A stretch of DNA of 8,731 nucleotides from Prolixibacteraceae bacterium. Lineage in GTDB: Bacteria > Bacteroidota > Bacteroidia > Bacteroidales > Prolixibacteraceae. The notes beneath the pieces were generated by a model. That model was not told the DNA's origin and made no database searches. It saw only the letters and a list, made by a program, of their open reading frames with translations. Below, one piece after another: positions 1 to 7,208 of the stretch. Within the stretch, counting starts at the first letter, position 1, and each line of letters opens with the position of its first letter. Location: assembly GCA_017998095.1 (NCBI GenBank), contig JAGODU010000164.1, forward strand, positions 1 through 8,731. The letters are read 5' to 3'. Position numbers and translations under genes: made by a program.

Positions 1-16
1 AATTTTCAAAGTCCAT
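1..16 (-). CDS. 5' end of a divergent gene, product unknown (partial)
   Basis: On the minus strand, AAGGAGG (25 down to 19) is followed by ATG at 16-14 and by TTG at 9-7. The ATG is only 2 nt after the binding site, which is too close for normal initiation. The TTG lies 9 nt away in another frame, so the true start may be the TTG. At most five codons are inside the window, so no product can be named. A -10-like TATAAT sits just upstream on the same strand (47-42). A divergent gene beside a palindromic promoter is often a regulator of the facing operon, but that is inference from arrangement only. Confidence 0.4.
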
Positions 17-24
17 GTCCTCCT

Positions 25-51
25 TATGTATAATCCCTATAATTATACATA
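25..51. promoter_or_regulatory. Palindromic divergent promoter/operator candidate
   Basis: TATGTATAAT (25-34) is repeated as its exact reverse complement ATTATACATA (42-51) around a 7-nt centre. Each arm contains a perfect TATAAT -10 hexamer, one per strand: plus 29-34, minus 47-42. The minus-strand -10 lies about 20 nt upstream of the AAGGAGG of the divergent gene, which is good promoter geometry, although its -35 is weak (CTGTTA-like, 71-66). On the plus strand TTCAAA (5-10) could serve as -35 with an 18-bp spacer. A dimeric repressor binding here would cover both -10 elements. The inverted repeat is seen directly; promoter and operator function are inferred. Confidence 0.5.
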
Positions 52-90
52 GAAGGAACCTGTTTTAACAGCTAAACTGTAAAATCTTAT

Positions 91-118
91 TTGTCGTTTT
101 CTGTCAATTACATTTTAT
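91..118 (+). promoter_or_regulatory. Alternative promoter for the four-gene operon
   Basis: TTGTCG (91-96) and TTTTAT (113-118), separated by 16 bp, each match four of six consensus positions for a vegetative sigma promoter. This would give a leader of roughly 60 nt before the first gene. It competes with the plus-strand TATAAT at 29-34, and the sequence alone does not decide between them. Confidence 0.25.
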
Positions 119-132
119 CATCTACAAATTTG

Positions 133-166
133 TGACATTTCAGATGTCAGTGTAAAAATCATGTCA
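133..166. promoter_or_regulatory. ATGTCA half-site cluster, possible operator
   Basis: TGACAT (133-138) and ATGTCA (144-149) form a perfect 6-bp inverted repeat around a 5-nt spacer. A third ATGTCA occurs at 161-166, 17 bp downstream of the second and in the same orientation. The cluster lies just upstream of the first gene's ribosome binding site, where a bound protein could block transcription or initiation. A short hairpin in the leader RNA is the alternative reading. The repeats are visible; a role is inferred. Confidence 0.3.
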
Positions 167-171
167 ATCAC

Positions 172-177
172 AGGAGG
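172..177 (+). promoter_or_regulatory. Ribosome binding site that fixes the start of gene 1
   Basis: AGGAGG ends 7 nt before the ATG at 185. An in-frame ATG at 161 lies upstream of this site and has no binding site of its own, so translation should begin at 185 rather than 161. Confidence 0.8.
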
Positions 178-184
178 AAAACAC

Positions 185-1351
185 ATGGCAGATAAAATAA
201 TGACTGTCTTGGCGAAAGAAACTGGGGGCAAAAGCTATAAGGCTCACAAGTATGGACTTGACCACGCTGAACGCCCTAATATTGATTATGGCGATGATTC
301 AATCATCTGGAAAAAGACCGCCGAGAGCTTTCCACACCGCAAATATGTTTCTCTTGAACCCTTAAGTAAAAAACTTGCAATCAGGAATGAGCAGTTGCTA
401 ACTTTTTTTCTGGATGGTTCTTGTAGGGCTTTTAAGGTTGATGATATCGCATATAAAGTGTCTGGCGGCAGGAGTGTAATTTATCCTGTTATCGCTGGAC
501 AAATCGGAGTGGGCTGTTGTCGCAGAATTAATAAAACAGTTGTTCCTGAAAAGTTCAAAAGAGAGATAGTGCTGTCGTTGCCGGATATTGCTGACGCAGA
601 TGGGATACCAGGTTTCTTTAATGCAACTGCAAAGAAGCTAAATGAATGCGTAGAATTAAAGCGGATTGGTATAGAGTTTTCTACGTTATTGCCATATAAA
701 ACAGCAAAGGATACAGACAAGAAGTTTGAAGATAGAGGAACTGCATGCATCCAAGATCGTATGATAGAGCGTGAAAAAGAAATGGTTGCCGAGCTTGTTC
801 GTGAAGGCAAGTTAAACCAAGATAACTATTTGGTTAAAGACGGCTCGCTCGAATATAAGCCGAGCAAAGAGGATAAATCTGATAAAAAGAAATACCAGAT
901 GTTCAAAAATAATTATAGTTGGGTAATAGGAGTTTCAAAGAATTTCAATCCAGAAATCTGCTTAGATATTAACGGAAAACCAAATCCTGGATTTATTGCT
1001 GATTTACCGCTTTATCACCGTACTCCTGTAGCATGTTTTGTAAGTGATTTTTTAAGCGATGATATTCAGTTTGCGGTGTGGTACATTCGACTAAGGGACA
1101 AGAAGCAAACGCGAACTCCGTTTGATGGAATATTGAAAGTTGAGAAAATTCTTGTGACACAGGAAGATGTTGACAATGGAATAGATAGTGACCTAGTTGA
1201 TACACTTAGTGCCTATTTGATAAAAGAGCGGAACCCTGTTTGCTATGGATCGGATTTACGTTGGGCTAATCACATCTATCCCGTATATCTCACTGAGTCA
1301 TATGTGAAGTCAAAATATCTGAGCGCAGAAAGTTTTCTGCATCTATTTTAG
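185..1351 (+). CDS. NurA-like nuclease, first gene of the operon
   Basis: 388 residues from the ATG at 185, chosen because AGGAGG sits 7 nt before it. The protein resembles the NurA nuclease fold (RNase H-like, metal-dependent 5'-3' exonuclease and endonuclease that works with HerA). Visible NurA-like signposts, in order, are FFLDGS with the first acidic metal ligand at D77, a second acidic motif DGSL at 219-222, a GVSK lysine motif at 249-252, the strand AVWYIRLRD, and a C-terminal WANHIYPVYL segment like the closing NurA motif. These match my memory of the family and not an alignment. There is no signal peptide or membrane segment, so it is cytoplasmic. The HerA-family gene starts 15 nt downstream, which strongly supports the call because the two proteins act as a complex. 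The catalytic glutamate between D77 and D219 cannot be assigned with confidence. Confidence 0.72.
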   Translation: MADKIMTVLAKETGGKSYKAHKYGLDHAERPNIDYGDDSIIWKKTAESFPHRKYVSLEPLSKKLAIRNEQLLTFFLDGSCRAFKVDDIAYKVSGGRSVIYPVIAGQIGVGCCRRINKTVVPEKFKREIVLSLPDIADADGIPGFFNATAKKLNECVELKRIGIEFSTLLPYKTAKDTDKKFEDRGTACIQDRMIEREKEMVAELVREGKLNQDNYLVKDGSLEYKPSKEDKSDKKKYQMFKNNYSWVIGVSKNFNPEICLDINGKPNPGFIADLPLYHRTPVACFVSDFLSDDIQFAVWYIRLRDKKQTRTPFDGILKVEKILVTQEDVDNGIDSDLVDTLSAYLIKERNPVCYGSDLRWANHIYPVYLTESYVKSKYLSAESFLHLF

Positions 1352-1366
1352 GGAGGATTATAAGCA

Positions 1367-3091
1367 ATGAAAGAGCAAAACAAACTTATCGGTAGGGTTC
1401 TTGCCACCGAAAAAACACCGACTACAATGGATAAATTTAACTTTTGGACAAACTCCGATTTGAAGCTTCATGCATTTGATATAGTAAAAGTTGAACATAT
1501 TGACAATTCATTTTCGTTCGGTGTGATTGAGAACATCTCTCATATAACCGATGCACAAAGTTTTTTAACAAATTTCATCTCCAGCGACTTTGGTGATGTC
1601 AATGTTGAAGAGCCCACTTTACGCGTAGGGATGAACTACGCTGAAGCGGCAATATCTTTCAATGACAAAAACCTTTATACTCCTGTTCATAATAACGCTC
1701 GAGTGTACCTGGCTACAGCCGAAGAAATAACTATGGCTTTAGGGCTTGACAAGATTCAAAATCCTCTTGTTTGTGGATCACTGAAAATGTACGAAGGAAC
1801 TGATGACGAGATTACGTTGCCAGTAAACCTCAATTCAAAATTCATTCTTGGTAAGGAGGGTGCACATCTCAATATATCTGGTATTTCAGGGCTTGCGTCA
1901 AAGACTTCATACGCTATGTTCCTGATGAAAGCAATTCAAGACCACTACCTAAAAGCCGATGATGATGCCGATGATAGTGTTGCTTTCGTAATTTTTAATG
2001 TTAAGGGCAACGACCTCATGGCAATTGATAGACCAAATGACTTTATTGACGATAAACCAGGCGAAAAGGAACGAGTTTTTGCAGAATATGAGACGCTCAA
2101 ACTTTCAACAGAACCGTTCAAAAACGTCAAATACTATATACCATTTTCGAGCAATACGTCAGCTAAACAAAGTACATATCTTGGTACGGATGATGTGAAG
2201 GCATATATGGAATATAATCAACTAAAAAAATTCAAATATTCGTATGAAGATGACAAGGAAAGCCTTGAAATGCTGTTTGCAGATATTGATGACCCACAGC
2301 AAACAATGGAAGCAATCATAAGTAAAATTATTGATGATACAGACCCAGATTTCGGTGGTGGGCGCATTACAACATGGCAAGATTTCAGAGATAAGGTAGA
2401 TGACCTATCTCAAAGGTCACAACCTACAGCAAAAGGTCAGCAAAGAGTTTCGAATGAAATATCTGTGCTAAGTTGGAGAAAGTTTAAGCGTATAATAAAC
2501 AAAGCAACTAAAAACGATGATATGTTCGCAAATCGCCCCGACTCAAGCAAGCATGAATGCCGTTTGGCGGATGCTTTAAAGCACATCAGTAAAAACGAGG
2601 TTTGTGTTATTGATGTCGCCAAACTTCCTGAGGACAAACAAGCCTTTGTTTTTGGTGATGCAGTACGTACAATTTATAATTTGAAATTAGGTGAATATGA
2701 CGGTGAAGAGAATGTTAATCCGCCATCGAGGATTATTATTTTTATAGATGAACTTAATAAATATGCCTCAAAAGAAACACCTAAGACATCACCGATTTTG
2801 AGGGAAATTCTTGATGTGACAGAACGTGGTCGTTCGCTTGGTGTTGTACTTTTTGGTGCAGAACAATTTCGTTCTAATATCCATCAGAGGGTTACCGGCA
2901 ACTGCTCAACTCACGCATATGGTCGAACAAACTCCATTGAAACAGCAACCAAGGACTATGGGAGTTTACCAAGCACATATAAAAACATGTTGACCAGATT
3001 AGAACAGGGTGATTATCTGATTCAAAACCCGATTTTTCGTTCCTTACTAAAAATCAAATTTCCAAAACCAGTTTATAAGCAATTCAAGTGA
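1367..3091 (+). CDS. HerA-family ATPase / DNA translocase (FtsK-HerA superfamily)
   Basis: 574 residues; GGGAGG (1351-1356, overlapping the stop of gene 1) lies 10 nt before the ATG. The N-terminal part (about 8-60) looks like the beta-barrel domain of HerA proteins. The ATPase core follows: a phosphate-binding loop GISGLASKTS at 172-181, a Walker B strand IIIFIDELNKYA with D461 and E462, then ERGRSLGVVLFGAEQF and a later NCSTHAYGRT, which match the sensor and arginine-finger region of HerA ATPases. Known HerA proteins form hexamers that pump DNA and dock onto NurA or other nucleases. The P-loop is not the classical GxxxxGK[ST]: the residue before the lysine is Ser, and the loop is one residue longer. 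K179 and T180 are kept, so activity is likely. About 230 residues between P-loop and Walker B contain an acidic, lineage-specific insertion. Confidence 0.9.
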   Translation: MKEQNKLIGRVLATEKTPTTMDKFNFWTNSDLKLHAFDIVKVEHIDNSFSFGVIENISHITDAQSFLTNFISSDFGDVNVEEPTLRVGMNYAEAAISFNDKNLYTPVHNNARVYLATAEEITMALGLDKIQNPLVCGSLKMYEGTDDEITLPVNLNSKFILGKEGAHLNISGISGLASKTSYAMFLMKAIQDHYLKADDDADDSVAFVIFNVKGNDLMAIDRPNDFIDDKPGEKERVFAEYETLKLSTEPFKNVKYYIPFSSNTSAKQSTYLGTDDVKAYMEYNQLKKFKYSYEDDKESLEMLFADIDDPQQTMEAIISKIIDDTDPDFGGGRITTWQDFRDKVDDLSQRSQPTAKGQQRVSNEISVLSWRKFKRIINKATKNDDMFANRPDSSKHECRLADALKHISKNEVCVIDVAKLPEDKQAFVFGDAVRTIYNLKLGEYDGEENVNPPSRIIIFIDELNKYASKETPKTSPILREILDVTERGRSLGVVLFGAEQFRSNIHQRVTGNCSTHAYGRTNSIETATKDYGSLPSTYKNMLTRLEQGDYLIQNPIFRSLLKIKFPKPVYKQFK

Positions 3092-3104
3092 GAGGAGTAC
3101 ATTA

Positions 3105-4673
3105 ATGAACGAATACGTTTTTGGAGCAAATATATTAGAAAGTCTCACGACCGGAATGTACCAAGATTCTAAGGTCATATATCGTGAGTACATACAGAAC
3201 GCATGCGACCAAATTGACAAGGCAATACGTGATGGACTCTTGCTCAAAAGTGAAGGATATATTCATATCTGGCTTGACCCCGATAGGCGTAATATCAGTA
3301 TTGAGGATAATGCTACTGGCATACCAGCCGCTGAATTTAAAAAAACTTTAGGCAACATTGCTGATTCTGATAAGATAATAGGTGAGGATAAAGGTTTTCG
3401 TGGCATTGGTAGACTTTGCGGGCTTGCGTATTGTAAAGAATTGGTTTTTACATCTACTACAAAAGGTGAAACTATTGTATCTACTATGCGTTGCAACGCT
3501 AAGAAAATGCGTGAATTGATTGATGCAAATGCCAGAGGTGAAAAATATACCGCAAGTGACATCCTCCACTCTATTAACGAATTTACAACAGAAAACATGG
3601 CGAAACCAAACGACCATTGGTTTAAGGTTGAACTTATTGGAATTAACGATGAAAACACTGACTTGCTTGATTTTACACAAATAAAGGAATACTTGTCTTT
3701 TGTGGCGCCTGTACCTTATATAAACACTTTTATATTCCGAAGCGAGATTCACAAACATGCAAAGGAAATAAATTATCATATTGACGAATATGCTATCACG
3801 CTAAATGGTGAGGCAGTGGTCAAGAAGTATAAGACGAACTTTAAAACTCACGCTAAAGGTGATGATGAAATTTTTGACATCGAATACAAAGATGTCAGAG
3901 ATTTAGACGGTAATCTTCTCGCATGGATTTGGTGGGGTGTATCGCGTTTCAAGGCAGCTATTCAAAAAGATTGCCAAATGCGAGGTCTTCGCTTGCGTAA
4001 AGAGAATATTCAGATAGGCGACGACGATGCATTGCAGAAACTCTTTAAAGAAGATAGAGGGCATCATTATTTTATTGGTGAAGTTTTCGCCGTGGCGAAA
4101 GACCTAATACCTAACTCGCAAAGAGATTACTTTAACGAAAATGAAACACGTAATCAATTTGAACTAGAGCTCAAACGCTATTTTAATGATGAACTTAAAA
4201 GTATATATTATGGCGGTTCTGCCATAAATAGTGCGTTTGATAAGATAGATATCTTTGTGAAGAAAGAAGCGGAGTTCAAGGAAAAAGAATCGAACGGTGA
4301 GTTCGTGGATACCATACATAGAGAAGAAGAGCTTGCCGAAATTGAGAAAGCAAAATCTAAGGCTATGGAAGCAAAAATAGAAATCGAAAGAAAAAAGCAA
4401 AAGGCAGAAGAAAAAAACAATACTGTCATGGGTAGGTTAATTGAACGTATTGAAAAGGAACGCACTCAAAGTCCTCCTATCACTACAATTGTCAAGCCGC
4501 CCAATCCAGATACAAAAAAGGACACTAAAATTCCATGGAGAACGGACAAGCTTTCAACCTACAGTAAAAAAGAGCGGAAACTTATTTCGAAAATATTTGG
4601 AATTATTGTCGCGTCAACTAATAAAGAGACCGCTGAATCTATAATCAAGAGAATTGAGGATGAACTACAATGA
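3105..4673 (+). CDS. GHKL (Hsp90/MutL/MORC-type) ATPase with C-terminal coiled coil
   Basis: 522 residues; AGAGGAG (3091-3097) precedes the ATG by 7 nt. The N-terminal 130 residues carry the Bergerat fold: an N-box YREYIQNACD (E28, N32, D35), a G1 box IEDNATGIP (D68, G72), and a G2 lid GEDKGFRGIG (G97, G100, G102). A second, transducer-like domain contains MRGLRLRKENIQIGD (about 290-305) and DLIPNSQRDYF (about 333-343), typical of Hsp90-like ATPases that dimerise on ATP binding. Residues about 400-452 are a highly charged coiled coil (EEELAEIEKAKSKAMEAK and onwards), and a basic C-terminal tail follows. There is no histidine-kinase phosphoacceptor region, so this is not a sensor kinase. The stop codon overlaps the start of gene 4 (ATGA), which suggests translational coupling. 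Its role is inferred: ATP-gated clamp, chaperone or sensor for the HerA-NurA pair. Confidence 0.88.
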   Translation: MNEYVFGANILESLTTGMYQDSKVIYREYIQNACDQIDKAIRDGLLLKSEGYIHIWLDPDRRNISIEDNATGIPAAEFKKTLGNIADSDKIIGEDKGFRGIGRLCGLAYCKELVFTSTTKGETIVSTMRCNAKKMRELIDANARGEKYTASDILHSINEFTTENMAKPNDHWFKVELIGINDENTDLLDFTQIKEYLSFVAPVPYINTFIFRSEIHKHAKEINYHIDEYAITLNGEAVVKKYKTNFKTHAKGDDEIFDIEYKDVRDLDGNLLAWIWWGVSRFKAAIQKDCQMRGLRLRKENIQIGDDDALQKLFKEDRGHHYFIGEVFAVAKDLIPNSQRDYFNENETRNQFELELKRYFNDELKSIYYGGSAINSAFDKIDIFVKKEAEFKEKESNGEFVDTIHREEELAEIEKAKSKAMEAKIEIERKKQKAEEKNNTVMGRLIERIEKERTQSPPITTIVKPPNPDTKKDTKIPWRTDKLSTYSKKERKLISKIFGIIVASTNKETAESIIKRIEDELQ

Positions 4674-6529
4674 ATCGAAGAGTGCTTCTTATTGAACCTA
4701 ATTATAAAAATAAATATCCACCTATGGGGTTAATGAAATTAGCTACATATTATCGTCGCCTTGAAGATGATGTGCGATTCTTCAAGGGAAATCTTAAAGA
4801 GTTTGTTGCAAGACTCCTCTGTGAGGAGTTTTTTGATGAAGTTGCAGATTATTCTCTTGGCAAGTACTTTCCTAAGCTGATTGAATACATTAAAACTGGT
4901 AAATATGAGCCCTTAAATGCTATTCCTGACTTTCGGAATAGTGAGCTTGATATAAAGATAAAAGAGTATCGTCTTCGGTACAAGACCGAAGACTTTCCCA
5001 AATTTGATGTGGTAGCTATTTCAACGATGTTTACTTTTTACTGGAATGAAACTGTTAATACTATCAATTTTGCAAAGAAATTTTGCAATCATGACGGCAG
5101 AATGCTCGTGGGGGGTATTGCGTCAACTATTTTGCCGGATGAAATAAAAAAAGAAACGGGAATTGATCCACACATAGGGTTGCTTAATATACCCGGAATT
5201 TTAGATGACGACAATAAAGATATCATTGATGAATTGCCATTAGATTATTCTATCCTTGACGAGATAGACTACAGGTATTCTTCAAATAATGCTTATTTTG
5301 GTTATATGACAAGGGGCTGTGTAAATAAGTGTGATTTTTGTGCTGTGCCGAGACTTGAACCTGATTACAAGGATTACATTGGTTTAAAACAACAAATCAA
5401 GCAAACAGAAGAACGCTTTGGTGCACAAAAGGACTTACTTTTAATGGACAATAACATTTTTGCATCACAATGTTTTGATAAAATTATTGATGAGATTAAA
5501 GAATGTGGATTTGCGAAAGGTGCAACGTATATGCCACCAAGTGAGTATAGCATTGCTATAGATAATCTAAAAGCTGAGTATAATGTTAGAGCGTATAGGA
5601 AAAAGATGATTGGAATCTATGATAGCCTTTCGGAAAAAATGAGCGAAGAAGATGCAGGTGACTTTTATCTCAAACGGGAAATGCAAAATTTGCTGTATGC
5701 TGAAGTGGCAACAAAAGACAACATTCTTGCTTTTGACGATATTGTTCGCCCTATGTATGATAAAGCATTTAGAAAAGTGAAACGTACACGTTATATTGAT
5801 TTTAACCAAGGGGTCGATGCTCGATTGGTTACAGACGCAAAAATGGCAAAATTATCAGAAATTAATATTCGCCCGCTTCGTATCGCATTTGACCATTATT
5901 CTATGAGCAAGGTTTATATAAATGCAATAAAAATAGCAGCCAAACATGGTATCACCAATCTGTCAAACTACCTACTTTATAACTATCAAGACAAGCCGGA
6001 AGAACTATACCACCGTATGAGGATTAACATTGATCTTTGCGAAGAACTCGGTGTTACAATTTACTCATTTCCAATGAAGTATCATCCGATTGACGATCCT
6101 GATTATTTCCGCAATCGTGATTATATCGGAAAACACTGGAATCGCAAGTTTATTCGTGCAATACAAGCCGTACTTAATGCCACAAAGGGTAAAATCGGTA
6201 AAGGTAAGTCATTTTTTGAAGAGGCATTCGGGAAAGATATCGATGAGTATAATAAAATTCTTTGGATGCCGGAAGCTTTTATCATTTATCGCAGGAAATA
6301 CGATGAAGAACTTCGGATAAGACTTGCTGATAGATACAAAAGTCATTATGATGATGAAAGTAATCTTGTGAACGAATGGTGGGCAAAATTCAAGGCTCTT
6401 GACGAGAAGCAATTGCACGTTGCAAAAGGTATAATTGCGAGTAATCAATTTTCAGACGAGGATATTGAAAATTGTCGAGATAAGTTAGTTCGCGAAGTAT
6501 TAGAGTATTACCAGATAAAGAGAGATTGA
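4670..6529 (+). CDS. Radical SAM protein with cobalamin-binding-like N-terminal domain
   Basis: 619 residues; the ATG overlaps the stop of gene 3 by 4 nt, and a weak TTGAGGA (4654-4660) precedes it. GCVNKCDFC supplies the CxxxCxxC cysteines C217, C221 and C224 that bind the 4Fe-4S cluster and mark a radical SAM enzyme cleaving S-adenosylmethionine. Later core strands are LLMDNNIFAS and YIDFNQGVDARL. Residues 1 to about 190 (VLLIEPNYKNKYPPMGL, VVAISTMF, MLVGGIAST) have the layout of a B12-binding domain but lack the usual DxHxxG, so cobalamin is probably not held by a histidine. About 85 residues (roughly 285-370) interrupt the core between these strands, and a helical, charged domain of about 140 residues ends the protein. 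The substrate is unknown. Operon context points to DNA, RNA or a partner protein; this is inference. Confidence 0.92.
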   Translation: MNRRVLLIEPNYKNKYPPMGLMKLATYYRRLEDDVRFFKGNLKEFVARLLCEEFFDEVADYSLGKYFPKLIEYIKTGKYEPLNAIPDFRNSELDIKIKEYRLRYKTEDFPKFDVVAISTMFTFYWNETVNTINFAKKFCNHDGRMLVGGIASTILPDEIKKETGIDPHIGLLNIPGILDDDNKDIIDELPLDYSILDEIDYRYSSNNAYFGYMTRGCVNKCDFCAVPRLEPDYKDYIGLKQQIKQTEERFGAQKDLLLMDNNIFASQCFDKIIDEIKECGFAKGATYMPPSEYSIAIDNLKAEYNVRAYRKKMIGIYDSLSEKMSEEDAGDFYLKREMQNLLYAEVATKDNILAFDDIVRPMYDKAFRKVKRTRYIDFNQGVDARLVTDAKMAKLSEINIRPLRIAFDHYSMSKVYINAIKIAAKHGITNLSNYLLYNYQDKPEELYHRMRINIDLCEELGVTIYSFPMKYHPIDDPDYFRNRDYIGKHWNRKFIRAIQAVLNATKGKIGKGKSFFEEAFGKDIDEYNKILWMPEAFIIYRRKYDEELRIRLADRYKSHYDDESNLVNEWWAKFKALDEKQLHVAKGIIASNQFSDEDIENCRDKLVREVLEYYQIKRD

Positions 6530-6562
6530 TGCTCCAGACATAAGGAATGTGAATTGTTTTTT

Positions 6563-6608
6563 TCTGCATTTTCACTAGTTAAAAAGATGTAATCAGTGAA
6601 AATGCAGA
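6563..6608. repeat. Perfect 14-bp inverted repeat downstream of the operon
   Basis: TCTGCATTTTCACT (6563-6576) is matched by its exact reverse complement at 6595-6608. In the same register the 18-nt loop pairs further (G-T wobble, T-A, T-A, A-T at 6578-6581 with 6590-6593), so nearly the whole 46 nt can fold. It starts 33 nt after the radical SAM gene stops. No T-run follows it; a run of seven T precedes it instead, so it is not a standard intrinsic terminator on either strand. It may protect the 3' end of the operon mRNA or be the remnant of a small palindromic element. Confidence 0.65.
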
Positions 6609-6613
6609 TAGTA

Positions 6614-6660
6614 CTCACTAACAGAGCATTTATCTAATATCAAGAAGTCTTTTTAGTGAG
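6614..6660. repeat. Short inverted and direct repeats, CTCACTAA/TTAGTGAG
   Basis: CTCACTAA (6614-6621) and its reverse complement TTAGTGAG (6653-6660) flank 31 nt. TAGTGAG occurs again at 6677-6683, and CACTA also sits inside the preceding hairpin arm. The arms are short enough to be chance in AT-rich DNA, but the motif recurs four times in about 110 nt. Confidence 0.35.
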
Positions 6661-7112
6661 CTTTCAATATCTTATGTAGTGAGGAGACACAGAATAAATA
6701 TAGTTTTTGGCAAAAAACCTTCAATTCCAATATATCAATGGAAGTGGTTATTGACTGATAATCAGAGTGATATAAAAATAACCACAAACGATATGCTATG
6801 TGAAGAGGCAAAACATGGCTTACAGAAGCAGAAAATTATTTCAGTGTACCCAGGATTTTATAAACTGCCTTACTGTTCCCAGGCTTTTTTCACCTATCGA
6901 ATTGCTTATAAGAACGGATAAAAGCTATGAAATACTGCAGATATGTTTCAAAGCATATAAAAATGACATAAAACCATCAACATATTGCCGAGAACCTATA
7001 ATGGTGCTATTGTAAACAGCAAGTACTTTTCCATAAATAATGGCAAATAATTTTCTATAAAAATAGTCTATAAATATTACATGTTTGTGCTAATCTAATA
7101 ATAGGTCAGCTG

Positions 7113-7132
7113 GCTCATCGAAAAGTAGGTCA
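7113..7132 (+). repeat. IS21 left-end repeat, copy 1
   Basis: GCTCATCGAAAAGTAGGTCA matches copy 2 (7287-7306) at 18 of 20 positions in direct orientation. An additional TAGGTCA lies at 7102-7108. IS21-family elements carry several such repeats near their ends as transposase binding sites; that function is transferred from the family. Confidence 0.7.
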
Positions 7133-7208
7133 ATATCAGTATAATTAAAATGAGAAGGAAAAGCAAATAAATATGTATAGCAATAAATTTGAATCATTAA
7201 GTCATAAG

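Larger units (their letters stand above)
6530..7081. other. Intergenic stretch with inverted repeats and no convincing gene
   Basis: Two short plus-strand open frames overlap here: one open from 6622 to 6921 with a GTG at 6679, and one from 6800 to 7015 in another frame. Neither has a well-spaced ribosome binding site; GAGGAGA at 6681-6687 is not followed by a start codon within about 12 nt. Neither translation resembles a family I recognise. They could be debris of a decayed gene broken by a frameshift, or chance. The first part (6538-6683) is dense in short inverted repeats, listed separately. In 6922-7081 I see only AT-rich sequence without a clear signal. Confidence 0.4.

Noticed and set aside
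161..184. Upstream ATG that would lengthen the NurA-like protein by 8 residues
   Set aside because: The AGGAGG at 172-177 lies after this ATG and is ideally spaced for the ATG at 185; no binding site precedes 161.
481..810. Minus-strand open frame of 109 codons inside the NurA-like gene
   Set aside because: Antisense to a motif-bearing gene, serine-rich as typical of a reverse-frame shadow, with no start signal.
1853..1859. AAGGAGG inside the HerA-family gene, a possible internal start
   Set aside because: No ATG, GTG or TTG follows at a usable distance in the reading frame, and it encodes part of the conserved stretch leading into the P-loop.
3263..3779. Minus-strand open frames of 131 and 143 codons inside the GHKL gene
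   Set aside because: They lie opposite a clearly conserved ATPase domain, overlap each other and lack ribosome binding sites; they are shadows of the real gene.
6538..6563. Intrinsic terminator from ACAT/ATGT and the following T-run
   Set aside because: The stem is only 4 AT-rich base pairs and six bases separate it from the T-run, too weak to call a terminator.
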